From contig FZRB01000029.1 of NCBI GenBank assembly GCA_900199595.1, forward strand, positions 1 to 35,565: 35,565 nucleotides of DNA, written 5' to 3'. Shown piece after piece: positions 15,439-22,516 of this stretch. A program made the translations under genes and the position numbers. Below the pieces are notes generated by a model, which made no database searches, was not told where the DNA came from, and saw only the letters and a program-made list of their open reading frames with translations. The DNA is from Lachnospiraceae bacterium (GTDB taxonomy: Bacteria > Bacillota > Clostridia > Lachnospirales > Lachnospiraceae). Numbering within the stretch: position 1 is the first letter of the stretch; each line of letters starts with the position of its first letter.

Positions 15439-16038
15439 TCACTGTGGACATTGTCTGAGACATGAAATACATGAAGCTATAAATACAATTATTGCTATTA
15501 TAACTAAGGCAAGTATTACCAGATATATAATCATTAATATCTTTCCAAATTTATTACGCTTATACATAGCTCTTACAACTATCATTAATACCCAGGCTGC
15601 AAGATGTGAAGAACCAATTATAATAGAACAAAGTGAAGATAAAAATGATACTTCATCATCACTACTACTACCATTTGACGAATCTCCAAATACTATCATT
15701 ATAATAAATGTAATTAGTGGAATAACAAACATACATACAGCAGAAATAATACATAAAATATTCGCTGCATTATTATCATCTTTTGATATTTGCGGATTAT
15801 TTATTTGTGGATTGTTATTCTGTGGATAATTATTCTGATAATTATTCTGCATCGGAATATTCTGTTGTGGAATATTTTGATGTGGAATACTTTGTTGTGG
15901 AATTCCCTGTTGTGGCATATTTTGATGCGGAGTATTCTGTTGTGGAACATTCTGCTGTGGAGCATTATAATACATTTGTTGATTATTATTCTGATAATTA
16001 CTATTTTGGAAATTATTATTCTGATAGCTATTTTCCAT
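15439..16038 (-). CDS. Asn/Gln/Pro-rich repeat membrane protein, function unknown
   Basis: 199 aa. Residues 1-86 are almost only N, Q, P and Y. Residues 27-66 are eight copies of a P-x-Q-x-x pentapeptide (PQQNV, PQQNT, PHQNM, PQQGI and so on). Residues 91-118, 133-156 and 166-190 are membrane helices, with a Gly/Ser/Asp loop (119-131) and a Cys-rich end (CISCLRQCPQ). The design, a low-complexity cytoplasmic arm on a small membrane domain, resembles DUF4190-type or other small clostridial membrane proteins, but I do not assign a family. ATG follows AAGG at about 10 nt. The DNA under the repeats is a 15-bp tandem array, prone to length change. Confidence 0.78.
   Translation of the reverse strand: MENSYQNNNFQNSNYQNNNQQMYYNAPQQNVPQQNTPHQNMPQQGIPQQSIPHQNIPQQNIPMQNNYQNNYPQNNNPQINNPQISKDDNNAANILCIISAVCMFVIPLITFIIMIVFGDSSNGSSSDDEVSFLSSLCSIIIGSSHLAAWVLMIVVRAMYKRNKFGKILMIIYLVILALVIIAIIVFIASCISCLRQCPQ
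15841..15960 (-). repeat. 15-bp tandem repeats encoding P-x-Q-x-x units
   Basis: Eight imperfect 15-bp units inside the preceding gene, each coding one proline pentapeptide. Units differ mainly at the third and fifth codons. Multiples of three keep the frame, so copy-number change would alter only arm length. Confidence 0.85.
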
Positions 16039-16115
16039 AAATATACAGCCTTTCTTGAAATTAGAGGGAGTTGTCGAAGAAAACGAATCAATCCGTATGT
16101 CACATAGATGATTAT

Positions 16116-16151
16116 AATAAAAGAGACTGAATATTTCCAGTCTCTCTTATT
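16116..16151 (-). terminator. Terminator of the rpmH-jag operon
   Basis: On the minus strand, AATAAGAGAGACTG and CAGTCTCTTTTATT form a 14-bp stem with one mismatch and an 8-nt loop, 14 nt after the jag stop, running into TTTTATTATAAT. It ends the rpmH-rnpA-yidD-yidC-jag transcript. Confidence 0.85.
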
Positions 16152-16165
16152 ATGTATAATACAAC

Positions 16166-17035
16166 TTATCTGTTATATCTTTTTGGATATATAACAACCT
16201 TACGATATGGTTCTTCACCTTCTGACTTTGTTGTTACATATTTATCATTTTGAAGTGTTGAATGAATTATTCTTCTTTCATATGGATTCATAGGCTCAAG
16301 TGAGAATGATCTTCTTGATTTCTTAACCTTAAAAGCAATATTTTTAGCCAGATTCTCAAGAGTTTCTCTACGTCTCTCACGATAATTCTCTGTATCAAGC
16401 TTAACTCTTATATAAGTATCACTCTTCTTATTTACATAGAGACTAATGAGATACTGAAGTGAATCAAGTGTCTGTCCACGCTTTCCTATGATGATTCCCA
16501 TTTCAGGACCTTCAACATCTATATTCATAGTTCTTGTCATTTTATCAAGAGTAATATCAATAGATGCCTCCATTTCCATTGCTGCAAAAAGCTTCTCAAG
16601 ATACTGCTTTGTTTCATCAATGATTGAATCATCTATTTCAGCAGGTTCAGTAAACTCTTCCTTCTTAACTTCCTTCTTTGGTTCCTTCTTTTCAGGAGCT
16701 TTATATTCTTCTTTAACTTCCTTTTTCTCTGGAGCCTTCTCCTTAATCTCTTCTTTTTCTACTGGAGCCTTAACAGGAGCTGCTTTCTTAGGCTCTGCTT
16801 TCTTACTGCTCTTATTACCCTTTTTTACATTTGATAATATATCTTCTATATCATCACTAACTTCTTTTTTTGCTTTTGCTTTTATTACAGCCGGTTTTGA
16901 ACCAAGTCCTAAAAATCCGCTGCTTCCTTTATTTACTATCTCGATATCAAGTTCTGAACTTGCTATACCGAGTGTTGTAGCTGCTTCGATGATTGCATCA
17001 TCAACAGTCTTTCCAGTAAATTCTCTAAATTCCAT
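16166..17035 (-). CDS. jag: RNA-binding protein Jag/KhpB (SpoIIIJ-associated)
   Basis: 289 aa. N-terminal Jag_N domain (MEFREFTGKTVDDAIIEA to about 55, with GFLGLGSKPA). A long Lys/Glu/Pro-rich linker follows (about 65-145, repeated KEEIKEK-like words). Then a KH domain with the GIIIGKRGQTLDSLQYL signature (about 183-199) and an R3H domain (YRERRRETLENLAKNIAFKV to YPKR). It binds RNA, works with KhpA-type partners and affects cell elongation. The start at 17035 gives the usual N terminus and lies 7 nt after the yidC stop; an ATG eight codons earlier would overlap yidC by 17 nt. It is the last gene of the rpmH operon. Confidence 0.93.
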   Translation of the reverse strand: MEFREFTGKTVDDAIIEAATTLGIASSELDIEIVNKGSSGFLGLGSKPAVIKAKAKKEVSDDIEDILSNVKKGNKSSKKAEPKKAAPVKAPVEKEEIKEKAPEKKEVKEEYKAPEKKEPKKEVKKEEFTEPAEIDDSIIDETKQYLEKLFAAMEMEASIDITLDKMTRTMNIDVEGPEMGIIIGKRGQTLDSLQYLISLYVNKKSDTYIRVKLDTENYRERRRETLENLAKNIAFKVKKSRRSFSLEPMNPYERRIIHSTLQNDKYVTTKSEGEEPYRKVVIYPKRYNR

Positions 17036-17042
17036 AACTTTT

Positions 17043-18377
17043 TTATACCCCTGAGTCATTGAAGCGCTTTACCGCATTTGCTTTATCTGCAAGTGAACCC
17101 TTCTTTGGACTTCCTTTTTTTATTTCTGTTTCTTCTACTTCCGTATTGTCAGAATTATAACCATCATAATTCTTTAAATTCATATTTCCATACTTATTTA
17201 TATTCTTATTTCCTGATCCTGTACTTCCTTCCTGTTCAGGAGCCTGACCGGTAGCAGCTTCCATAAACCTTTCTGACAAGGTTTTCTTTCCACTTGCTTT
17301 TCTCTTAGCTGTAGCTTTCTCAGCCTTTTCCTTCTGCTTCTCTATTATTTTTTCCATATCAACATGGTTATAATAAATATTTGTGAATACAGTAATAAGG
17401 AAACTGATAAATGCTGATGTTGCCCAATAAATACCAAGACCTGCAGGTGCACTTACTGTTACTATGAAGGACATAATAGGCATAAAATACATAGATCTCT
17501 TCATAGATTTCATCTGGGCATCCTGCTGTGGATCACCTGTTTCAGCCATAGGCATAACAAGCATAGCAAGAAGCTGACACACAAAAGAAGCAATAGGTAT
17601 AACAATAGCAGGTGTCAGTTTAAAACCCGGAGCTTCGGTAAGATTTATACCAAATATAAATGAATTAACCTTTTCAATTGCATCCTTATTCTGAGCAATT
17701 GCTGTACCAACATCAGGATTTGCATTAAACAGATCAGTAAGCTTCATAAACAGATTATCATTACATTTATAAAGAATATCTATTATCTGTTCAATTATTA
17801 CTTTACCTTCTTTAGTACTAAAGTCAGTAGATGCAGAAAATTCTGTAAGTTTAGAAGCAACTCTTGTAATATTATTACTCTTATCATTTACAAATTCTGT
17901 AAGAATACTATATGCACCATCTGTTTTTGATATAGCATTAACTATAGGATCGTATAAAGCATGAATCTTCGGTACATATGAAGGTATATTCTGAATAACA
18001 TTGTAAAGTCCCATAAATATAGGAAACTGAAGCAGAGAAGTAAGACAACCCTGAGTCATCTTTATACCATACTTTTCCTGAAGTTCTCTGGTTTCTCTCT
18101 GCTGGGCAAGCATAGATTCCTGATCCTTCTTACCCTTATACTTCTTTGTAATCTTATTAAATTCAGGTTTTAAATACTGTTGAATCTTAGATGATTTTGT
18201 CTGCTTTAAATTGAATGGAAAAAGAATCAATCTCATAACCAAAGTAAATATAACAATACTTAGAGCTATTGATTCAACACCCATTCCATTAAAGAAAATA
18301 TAGATAGCATTAAATATTTTTCCAAGTAACCAAGTTACCGGACCCATTATAATGCCGGTATTCTGTGTTAAGATCAT
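17043..18377 (-). CDS. yidC: Membrane protein insertase YidC/OxaA (SpoIIIJ type)
   Basis: 444 aa. Inserts membrane proteins alone or with SecYEG. N-terminal region with helices at about 10-35 and 38-58. The hydrophilic-groove arginine is in LVMRLILFPFNLKQTKSS. A cytoplasmic hairpin follows (IQQYLKPEFNKITKKYKGKK), then TQGCLTSLLQFPIFMGLYNVI and further helices around 270 and 305-345. An unusual roughly 100-residue periplasmic insertion (about 140-245) lies between helices 2 and 3. No lipobox cysteine is seen, unlike B. subtilis SpoIIIJ. The C-terminal tail is Lys-rich and could bind ribosomes. ATG follows GAGGAG by 6 nt. It is 11 bp downstream of yidD. Confidence 0.95.
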   Translation of the reverse strand: MILTQNTGIIMGPVTWLLGKIFNAIYIFFNGMGVESIALSIVIFTLVMRLILFPFNLKQTKSSKIQQYLKPEFNKITKKYKGKKDQESMLAQQRETRELQEKYGIKMTQGCLTSLLQFPIFMGLYNVIQNIPSYVPKIHALYDPIVNAISKTDGAYSILTEFVNDKSNNITRVASKLTEFSASTDFSTKEGKVIIEQIIDILYKCNDNLFMKLTDLFNANPDVGTAIAQNKDAIEKVNSFIFGINLTEAPGFKLTPAIVIPIASFVCQLLAMLVMPMAETGDPQQDAQMKSMKRSMYFMPIMSFIVTVSAPAGLGIYWATSAFISFLITVFTNIYYNHVDMEKIIEKQKEKAEKATAKRKASGKKTLSERFMEAATGQAPEQEGSTGSGNKNINKYGNMNLKNYDGYNSDNTEVEETEIKKGSPKKGSLADKANAVKRFNDSGV

Positions 18378-18388
18378 TACGAACTCCT

Positions 18389-18601
18389 CTATGGAACCGG
18401 ATCATACCCTCCTTTGTTAAATGGATTACATCTGAGTATTCTCCATACTGCAAGTAATGTTCCTTTAAAAAAACCATATTTTTCATAAGCCTGAATAGCA
18501 TATTCAGAGCATGTGGGGTAAAAAATACAGGTTCCATGTCCCTTTAGATGCGACAAATGTTTTCTGTAGAATTTAATAATAGTTATACATATATTCTTCA
18601 T
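18389..18601 (-). CDS. yidD: Membrane protein insertion efficiency factor YidD
   Basis: 70 aa, full length for the family. The signature runs through [33 protein letters not shown] (about 11-43) with conserved CxFxPTCSxYA, followed by [19 protein letters not shown] small, probably peripheral membrane protein that aids YidC-dependent insertion. It lies between rnpA and yidC in the conserved order, 37 bp after rnpA. Confidence 0.96.
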   Translation of the reverse strand: MKNICITIIKFYRKHLSHLKGHGTCIFYPTCSEYAIQAYEKYGFFKGTLLAVWRILRCNPFNKGGYDPVP

Positions 18602-18638
18602 AACACATTATTAATAGGTAGAAATTAATATAAAACTA

Positions 18639-18974
18639 TCAAATCTTTATTTTATGATTACGACATAAATGCAGGAAAGCACTTTCTATTTCATGAAAGT
18701 TCTTTCCTTTTGCCGTATTACGGGCTACAACAACTATATCGTAGCCGGGCTTTATATTATTTCTATTTAATCTATAACTCTCCCTTATAAGTCGAGTTAT
18801 TCTATGTCTTACAACACTGTTTCCGACCTTTTTACTCACAGAGATTCCAATTCTACTGTACACCCGGTCGTTTTCTTTGATGTACATCACTAAATACTTA
18901 TTAGCCAACGATTTTCTGTGGTTATACACCTGGCTATACTCTCTAGAGTTCTTAAGCGAAATAATATTTTTCAT
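18639..18974 (-). CDS. rnpA: Ribonuclease P protein component
   Basis: 111 aa. Protein subunit that helps RNase P RNA bind and cleave precursor tRNAs. The conserved core is RIGISVSKKVGNSVVRHRITRLIRESYR (about 41-68), containing the RNR-type basic helix, here RHRITRLIRE. The usual N-terminal SLKNSREYSQVY is also present. It starts 7 nt after the rpmH stop, giving the near-universal rpmH-rnpA coupling. Confidence 0.96.
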   Translation of the reverse strand: MKNIISLKNSREYSQVYNHRKSLANKYLVMYIKENDRVYSRIGISVSKKVGNSVVRHRITRLIRESYRLNRNNIKPGYDIVVVARNTAKGKNFHEIESAFLHLCRNHKIKI

Positions 18975-18981
18975 AAATCAC

Positions 18982-19116
18982 TTAAACTGTAAGAGATTTT
19001 CTACCCTTTGCACGTCTGGCTGAAAGAACCTTACGTCCATTAGCAGTACTCATTCTCTTTCTGAATCCATGTACCTTAGATCTCTGTCTTTTTTTAGGCT
19101 GAAATGTCATCTTCAT
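18982..19116 (-). CDS. rpmH: 50S ribosomal protein L34
   Basis: 44 aa: starts [18 protein letters not shown] and ends [12 protein letters not shown], the standard Arg/Lys-rich L34. The first ATG (19116) gives the common MKMTFQP form; a second ATG two codons later is also possible. GGAAG lies about 11 nt upstream. It is the first gene of the rpmH-rnpA-yidD-yidC-jag operon and has a near-consensus promoter at 19197-19169. Confidence 0.97.
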   Translation of the reverse strand: MKMTFQPKKRQRSKVHGFRKRMSTANGRKVLSARRAKGRKSLTV

Positions 19117-19143
19117 AATATTTTTCTTCCTTTCTTATTATTT

Positions 19144-19160
19144 TTTGCCATAAGGGCAAA
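19144..19160 (-). promoter_or_regulatory. Hairpin in the rpmH leader
   Basis: TTTGCC-CTTAT-GGCAAA on the minus strand, a 6-bp stem about 28 nt before the rpmH start and just downstream of its promoter. It could affect leader stability or L34 control; no U tract of a terminator follows directly except TAATA. Confidence 0.45.
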
Positions 19161-19168
19161 TCTACATC

Positions 19169-19197
19169 ATTTTACTTTTATAGTTGAAAAAAGTCAA
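19169..19197 (-). promoter_or_regulatory. Promoter of the rpmH operon
   Basis: On the minus strand, TTGACT (19197-19192) and TAAAAT (19174-19169) are separated by exactly 17 bp. Confidence 0.85.
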
Positions 19198-19256
19198 GTA
19201 AATTAAGCGTTTGAAGGCTTTCACTTATTAACAAAAATTTTTTTCGTTAACATAAG

Positions 19257-19265
19257 TTATGCACA
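19257..19265 (+). promoter_or_regulatory. DnaA box 1
   Basis: TTATGCACA, matching the TTATNCACA consensus. Confidence 0.85.
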
Positions 19266-19279
19266 TTTTGTTTATTAAT

Positions 19280-19288
19280 TGTTGATAA
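19280..19288 (-). promoter_or_regulatory. DnaA box-like site
   Basis: Minus strand TTATCAACA, one change from TTATCCACA, 15 bp from box 1. Confidence 0.5.
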
Positions 19289-19376
19289 CTTACTCATTTT
19301 CTGTTTATTTTCATGTTAATAATTTAAAAAATACTTATTTTTACAATATTTTCACATTTTCACAATTAACAATTTT

Positions 19377-19385
19377 TTATGCACA
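19377..19385 (+). promoter_or_regulatory. DnaA box 2
   Basis: TTATGCACA, identical to box 1, 39 bp upstream of the dnaA -35 element. Suitable for autoregulation of dnaA. Confidence 0.85.
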
Positions 19386-19423
19386 AATTTACATAATCAT
19401 AAAATAAACCATCTCTTAAAAAC

Positions 19424-19452
19424 TTGTTAAAAGCATTACTTTGTAGTAGAAT
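19424..19452 (+). promoter_or_regulatory. Promoter of dnaA
   Basis: TTGTTA (19424-19429), 17-bp spacer, TAGAAT (19447-19452). It lies 62 nt before the dnaA start and 39 bp after DnaA box 2. Confidence 0.75.
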
Positions 19453-19514
19453 ATAGAAGTGCATTTTTGCGCTTTTTTATGGTGCCAAGATTTTAGCAAA
19501 AGTAGGATATTAAA

Positions 19515-20945
19515 ATGAAAAATCAGATTATTAGCAATTGGAATCAGATATTAAATATACTTGAAACACATTATGATGTATCCAATATTATTATTGAAAC
19601 CTGGATACGTCCTTTAAGCATTTATGATATAAAAGACAATACTATCTATTTTTATGTTGATGAAAAAAGAGGAAAGCATGGAGTAGATTATCTTCGTAAT
19701 AAAGGCTATGATATGTTTCTTCTTTCATCTATAAGAGAATTCTTTAATGATTCATCCATAGAACTTGTAATAGATGAAAAATATAAATTCATAGTTAATG
19801 AAGGTGATGATTCTGATCAGTCTATATCTATAGACTCTCCTTACAGTGCTGATTATTATGCTGCTGTAAAGAAAAGTAATCTTGACCCAAATTACACATT
19901 TGAAAATTTTGTCATAGGCGAAAGTAACAGACACGCTTATGCTACATGTACGGCTGTTGCCGATCTTCCAAGCCAGGATGCTCTTAATCCACTGTTTTTA
20001 TATGGTGGATCAGGACTGGGTAAAACTCATCTCATTCAGTCGATAGCACATTTTATATTGCAGCATAATCCTTCAATGAATGTTCTTTATGCTTCATCTG
20101 AAAAATTCACAAATGATATTATTACTGCTATTCAAAATAATAAAACCGAAGAATTTCGCCAGAAATATCGTCAGGTTGATGTACTTATAATAGATGATAT
20201 TCAGGAAATTATAGGAAGAGAAAGAACTCAGCAGGAGTTTTTCAATACATTTAACTTCTTATATGAAGAAAAAAAGCAGATAATTCTTTCATCAGATAGA
20301 CCTCCAAAGGAAATGAAACATCTTGAGGAAAGACTTCGTTCAAGATTTGAGTGGGGTGTTCCTATAGATATTCAGGCTCCTGATTATGAAACAAGAGTTG
20401 CTATACTTCATAATAAAGCAGATAAACTGGGTCTGAGCGGACTTCCGGAATATGCGTTTAATTATATAGCAGAAAATCTTTATTCAAATGTCAGACAGCT
20501 TGAAGGTGCTCTTAATATTATTAAAATGTACCTTAAAATAAATAATATTAATCTCCATTACGACAATAAAAATGATGAAGAATTTAAAAATGAAATAATG
20601 GATACTATCAAAGATGCCTTAAAGGATCTTATATCTAAAGATTCAGATGTTAGTATTACCCCTGATAAGATATTATCAACAGTTTCTGAACATATGAATG
20701 TTAGTATAAATGATATCCAGTCTACAAAAAGAAGTAAGGATATAGCTATTGCACGTCAGACTGTTATGTATCTATGCCGCAATATGACTGATAAAAGCCT
20801 TCAGTCTATAGGAGAAACTGTTGGAGGAAAAGATCACGCTACAGTTTATAACGGTATTAAGAGAATAGAAGAAAAAATAAAGAAGGATGCAAGCTTCGAA
20901 GCTGATATAAATGCGGTAATTAATAAGCTTAATCCACAACAATAA
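19515..20945 (+). CDS. dnaA: Chromosomal replication initiator DnaA
   Basis: 476 aa. Domain I (1-88, WNQILNILETHYDVSNIIIETW) for oligomerisation, acidic linker domain II (about 89-125), and AAA+ domain III with Walker A GGSGLGKTH (164-172), Walker B VLIIDDIQ (223-230), SSDRPP and the Arg finger in RLRSRFEWG. Domain IV is the helix-turn-helix with signature GGKDHATVYNG (437-447). Most DnaA proteins read GGRDHTTV, so an R-to-K and a T-to-A change lie at DNA-contacting positions. AGG lies 8-9 nt before ATG. Its own promoter has a DnaA box nearby. It unwinds the origin and loads helicase. Confidence 0.98.
   Translation: MKNQIISNWNQILNILETHYDVSNIIIETWIRPLSIYDIKDNTIYFYVDEKRGKHGVDYLRNKGYDMFLLSSIREFFNDSSIELVIDEKYKFIVNEGDDSDQSISIDSPYSADYYAAVKKSNLDPNYTFENFVIGESNRHAYATCTAVADLPSQDALNPLFLYGGSGLGKTHLIQSIAHFILQHNPSMNVLYASSEKFTNDIITAIQNNKTEEFRQKYRQVDVLIIDDIQEIIGRERTQQEFFNTFNFLYEEKKQIILSSDRPPKEMKHLEERLRSRFEWGVPIDIQAPDYETRVAILHNKADKLGLSGLPEYAFNYIAENLYSNVRQLEGALNIIKMYLKINNINLHYDNKNDEEFKNEIMDTIKDALKDLISKDSDVSITPDKILSTVSEHMNVSINDIQSTKRSKDIAIARQTVMYLCRNMTDKSLQSIGETVGGKDHATVYNGIKRIEEKIKKDASFEADINAVINKLNPQQ
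20930..20938 (+). promoter_or_regulatory. DnaA box-like site at the end of dnaA
   Basis: TAATCCACA, 8 of 9 bases of TTATCCACA, inside the last codons of dnaA and about 100 bp before the candidate unwinding element. Confidence 0.45.
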
Positions 20946-21039
20946 AAATCCTTAAACATTATTTTTATACAATTATAAACATCTGTAATTGGCTTAAATA
21001 AATGTTTTAAAGGCTATTTCAACAAATCAACAATCCTTA

Positions 21040-21082
21040 TTACTATTAGTACTAATTATATTTATATATTTTATTATAAAAA
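21040..21082 (+). promoter_or_regulatory. Candidate DnaA-trio and A/T-only unwinding element between dnaA and dnaN
   Basis: TTA-CTA-TTA-GTA-CTA at 21040-21054 is, on the complementary strand read 3' to 5', AAT-GAT-AAT-CAT-GAT, close to the DnaA-trio rule (3'-[G/A]AT-5'). It is followed by a run of only A and T to 21082. Preceding it are two TCAACA words (21018-21032) that are weak DnaA-box matches. The layout resembles the unwinding module in the dnaA-dnaN spacer of B. subtilis. Confidence 0.5.
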
Positions 21083-21112
21083 GGCGCCAATATATTAAGA
21101 GGAGAACCAATA

Positions 21113-22228
21113 ATGAGAATCAAATGTAAAAAAAGTAATCTTCAGTCAGGAATAAATATAGTATCAAAGGCTGTAGCTTCAAAAACTACAAAACCTATTC
21201 TTGAGTGTATACTTCTTGAAGCAAAAGGAGGAGAGCTTAAGCTCACTGCTAATAATCTTACTTTAGGAATAGAAACATTTATAGAATGTACTATTCTGGA
21301 AGAAGGAGTTATAGCTTTAAATGCAAAGCTTTTCTCTGATATTATAAGAAAGCTTCAGGATAGTGAAATAGATATAGAAACAAATTCAGATTATAAAACC
21401 ATAATAACCTGTGAAAAATCCAGATTTAATATTCCTTGCTGGACCGGTGAAGAATTTCCTGAACTTACATCTGTTGATAAAGAAAAGAGTATTGTTATAT
21501 CACAGCTTGGACTTAAGGATATTATTAGACAGACTATTTTTTCAGTATCAGATAATGAAAATTCAAAGCTTATGAGTGGTGAGCTTTTTGAAGTAAAGAA
21601 TAATGAGCTTTCAGTAGTATCTCTGGATGGTCATAGAATTTCTATGAGAAAAATTGCTCTTAAGGGTGATAATTCAGATGTAACAGCTGTTGTTCCAGGT
21701 AAAACTCTTCAGGAAGTAAGTAAAATAATAAGTGGAGAAGCTGATCAGGATGTTACACTTTATTTTGCAGATAGAAATATCAGCTTTGAATTTGACAGAA
21801 CAAGAGTTGTTTCAAGACTTATAGAAGGTGAGTATTTTAAAATAGCACATATGCTTACTATGGATACTGATCTTATGATAAAGGCTAACAGAAATGAACT
21901 TATCGGTTGTATAGACAGAGCTTCTCTTCTTATTCAGGAAACAGATAAGAAGCCTATCATTGTAAGTATAAAAAATGATAATAATTTATATATCAGACTT
22001 GATACAAATATTGGATCTTTGAATGAAGAAATGGAAATAGAAAAGGATGGCGGAGAGATAGTAATAGGATTTAATCCTTCATTTATCATGGATGCACTCA
22101 GAGTAATAGATGATGATAAAGTAAATATTTATATGAAGGATTCAAAGAGTCCCTGCCTTATAAAGGATGTTGAAGGAAGTTTTATTTATATCATACTTCC
22201 TATAAATATAAATCCGGATGCTTATTAA
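21113..22228 (+). CDS. dnaN: DNA polymerase III beta subunit (sliding clamp)
   Basis: 371 aa, normal for DnaN. The dimeric ring tethers polymerase III and other factors to DNA. Three topologically similar domains are seen: 1-120 with the N-terminal KCKKSNLQSGINIVSKAVASKTT, about 128-245 with SLDGHRISMR, and the C-terminal domain ending VEGSFIYIILPININ, which carries the hydrophobic partner-binding cleft. ATG follows GAGGAG by 8 nt. It follows dnaA in the conserved dnaA-dnaN-yaaA-recF-gyrB-gyrA order, with the putative origin unwinding element in the spacer before it. Confidence 0.98.
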   Translation: MRIKCKKSNLQSGINIVSKAVASKTTKPILECILLEAKGGELKLTANNLTLGIETFIECTILEEGVIALNAKLFSDIIRKLQDSEIDIETNSDYKTIITCEKSRFNIPCWTGEEFPELTSVDKEKSIVISQLGLKDIIRQTIFSVSDNENSKLMSGELFEVKNNELSVVSLDGHRISMRKIALKGDNSDVTAVVPGKTLQEVSKIISGEADQDVTLYFADRNISFEFDRTRVVSRLIEGEYFKIAHMLTMDTDLMIKANRNELIGCIDRASLLIQETDKKPIIVSIKNDNNLYIRLDTNIGSLNEEMEIEKDGGEIVIGFNPSFIMDALRVIDDDKVNIYMKDSKSPCLIKDVEGSFIYIILPININPDAY

Positions 22229-22235
22229 ATAACTC

Positions 22236-22283
22236 GAAAAATTCCCGACTCGTTCCGGAAAAGTCACTCTCTGGGAATTTTTC
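22236..22283 (+). terminator. Terminator-like nested hairpin between dnaN and yaaA
   Basis: A perfect 11-bp stem GAAAAATTCCC (22236-22246) / GGGAATTTTTC (22273-22283) encloses a smaller GACT/AGTC stem. The right arm supplies a five-T run. It lies 7 nt after the dnaN stop and 14 nt before the yaaA start, so it may partly terminate transcription or set downstream levels. Confidence 0.6.
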
Positions 22284-22297
22284 TCGAAGGAAATAAA

Positions 22298-22507
22298 ATG
22301 GAAATAACTATAAGAGATGGTGAAGAATTCATAAAGCTTGGACAGGCTCTTAAAAAAGCAGGTCTTGTTTCATCCGGAGTAGATGCAAAAATGGTTATTC
22401 AGGATGGACTGGTTAAGGTAAATGGTGAAGTAGATACCAGAAGAGGTAAGAAGCTTTATCCCGGAGACAGCTTTGAATATGATGGTCAGTTTGTAACTGT
22501 AAAATAA
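22298..22507 (+). CDS. yaaA: S4-domain RNA-binding protein YaaA
   Basis: 69 aa. A single S4-like domain: EEFIKLGQALKKAGLVSSGVDAKMVIQDGLVKVNGEVDTRRGKKLYPGD shows the two-helix plus beta-loop pattern with G-VKVNGE and RRGKK basic residues for RNA binding. Small YaaA proteins are found between dnaN and recF across Firmicutes; a ribosome-assembly role has been suggested. AAGGA lies 6 nt before the ATG. The stop is 9 nt before recF. Confidence 0.93.
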   Translation: MEITIRDGEEFIKLGQALKKAGLVSSGVDAKMVIQDGLVKVNGEVDTRRGKKLYPGDSFEYDGQFVTVK

Positions 22508-22516
22508 GATAATAGT

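Larger units (their letters stand above)
19117..19514. other. oriC region upstream of dnaA
   Basis: 398 noncoding bases between the divergent rpmH and dnaA genes, very A+T-rich, with divergent promoters. Two perfect TTATGCACA DnaA boxes (19257, 19377) lie 120 bp apart in the same orientation. A near-match TTATCAACA lies on the minus strand at 19288-19280, and several TTATTAACA-like words surround them. Gene orientation switches here, as expected at a bidirectional origin. Confidence 0.85.

Noticed and set aside
15841-15960. CRISPR-like array
   Set aside because: The units are contiguous 15-bp coding repeats without spacers and keep a reading frame.
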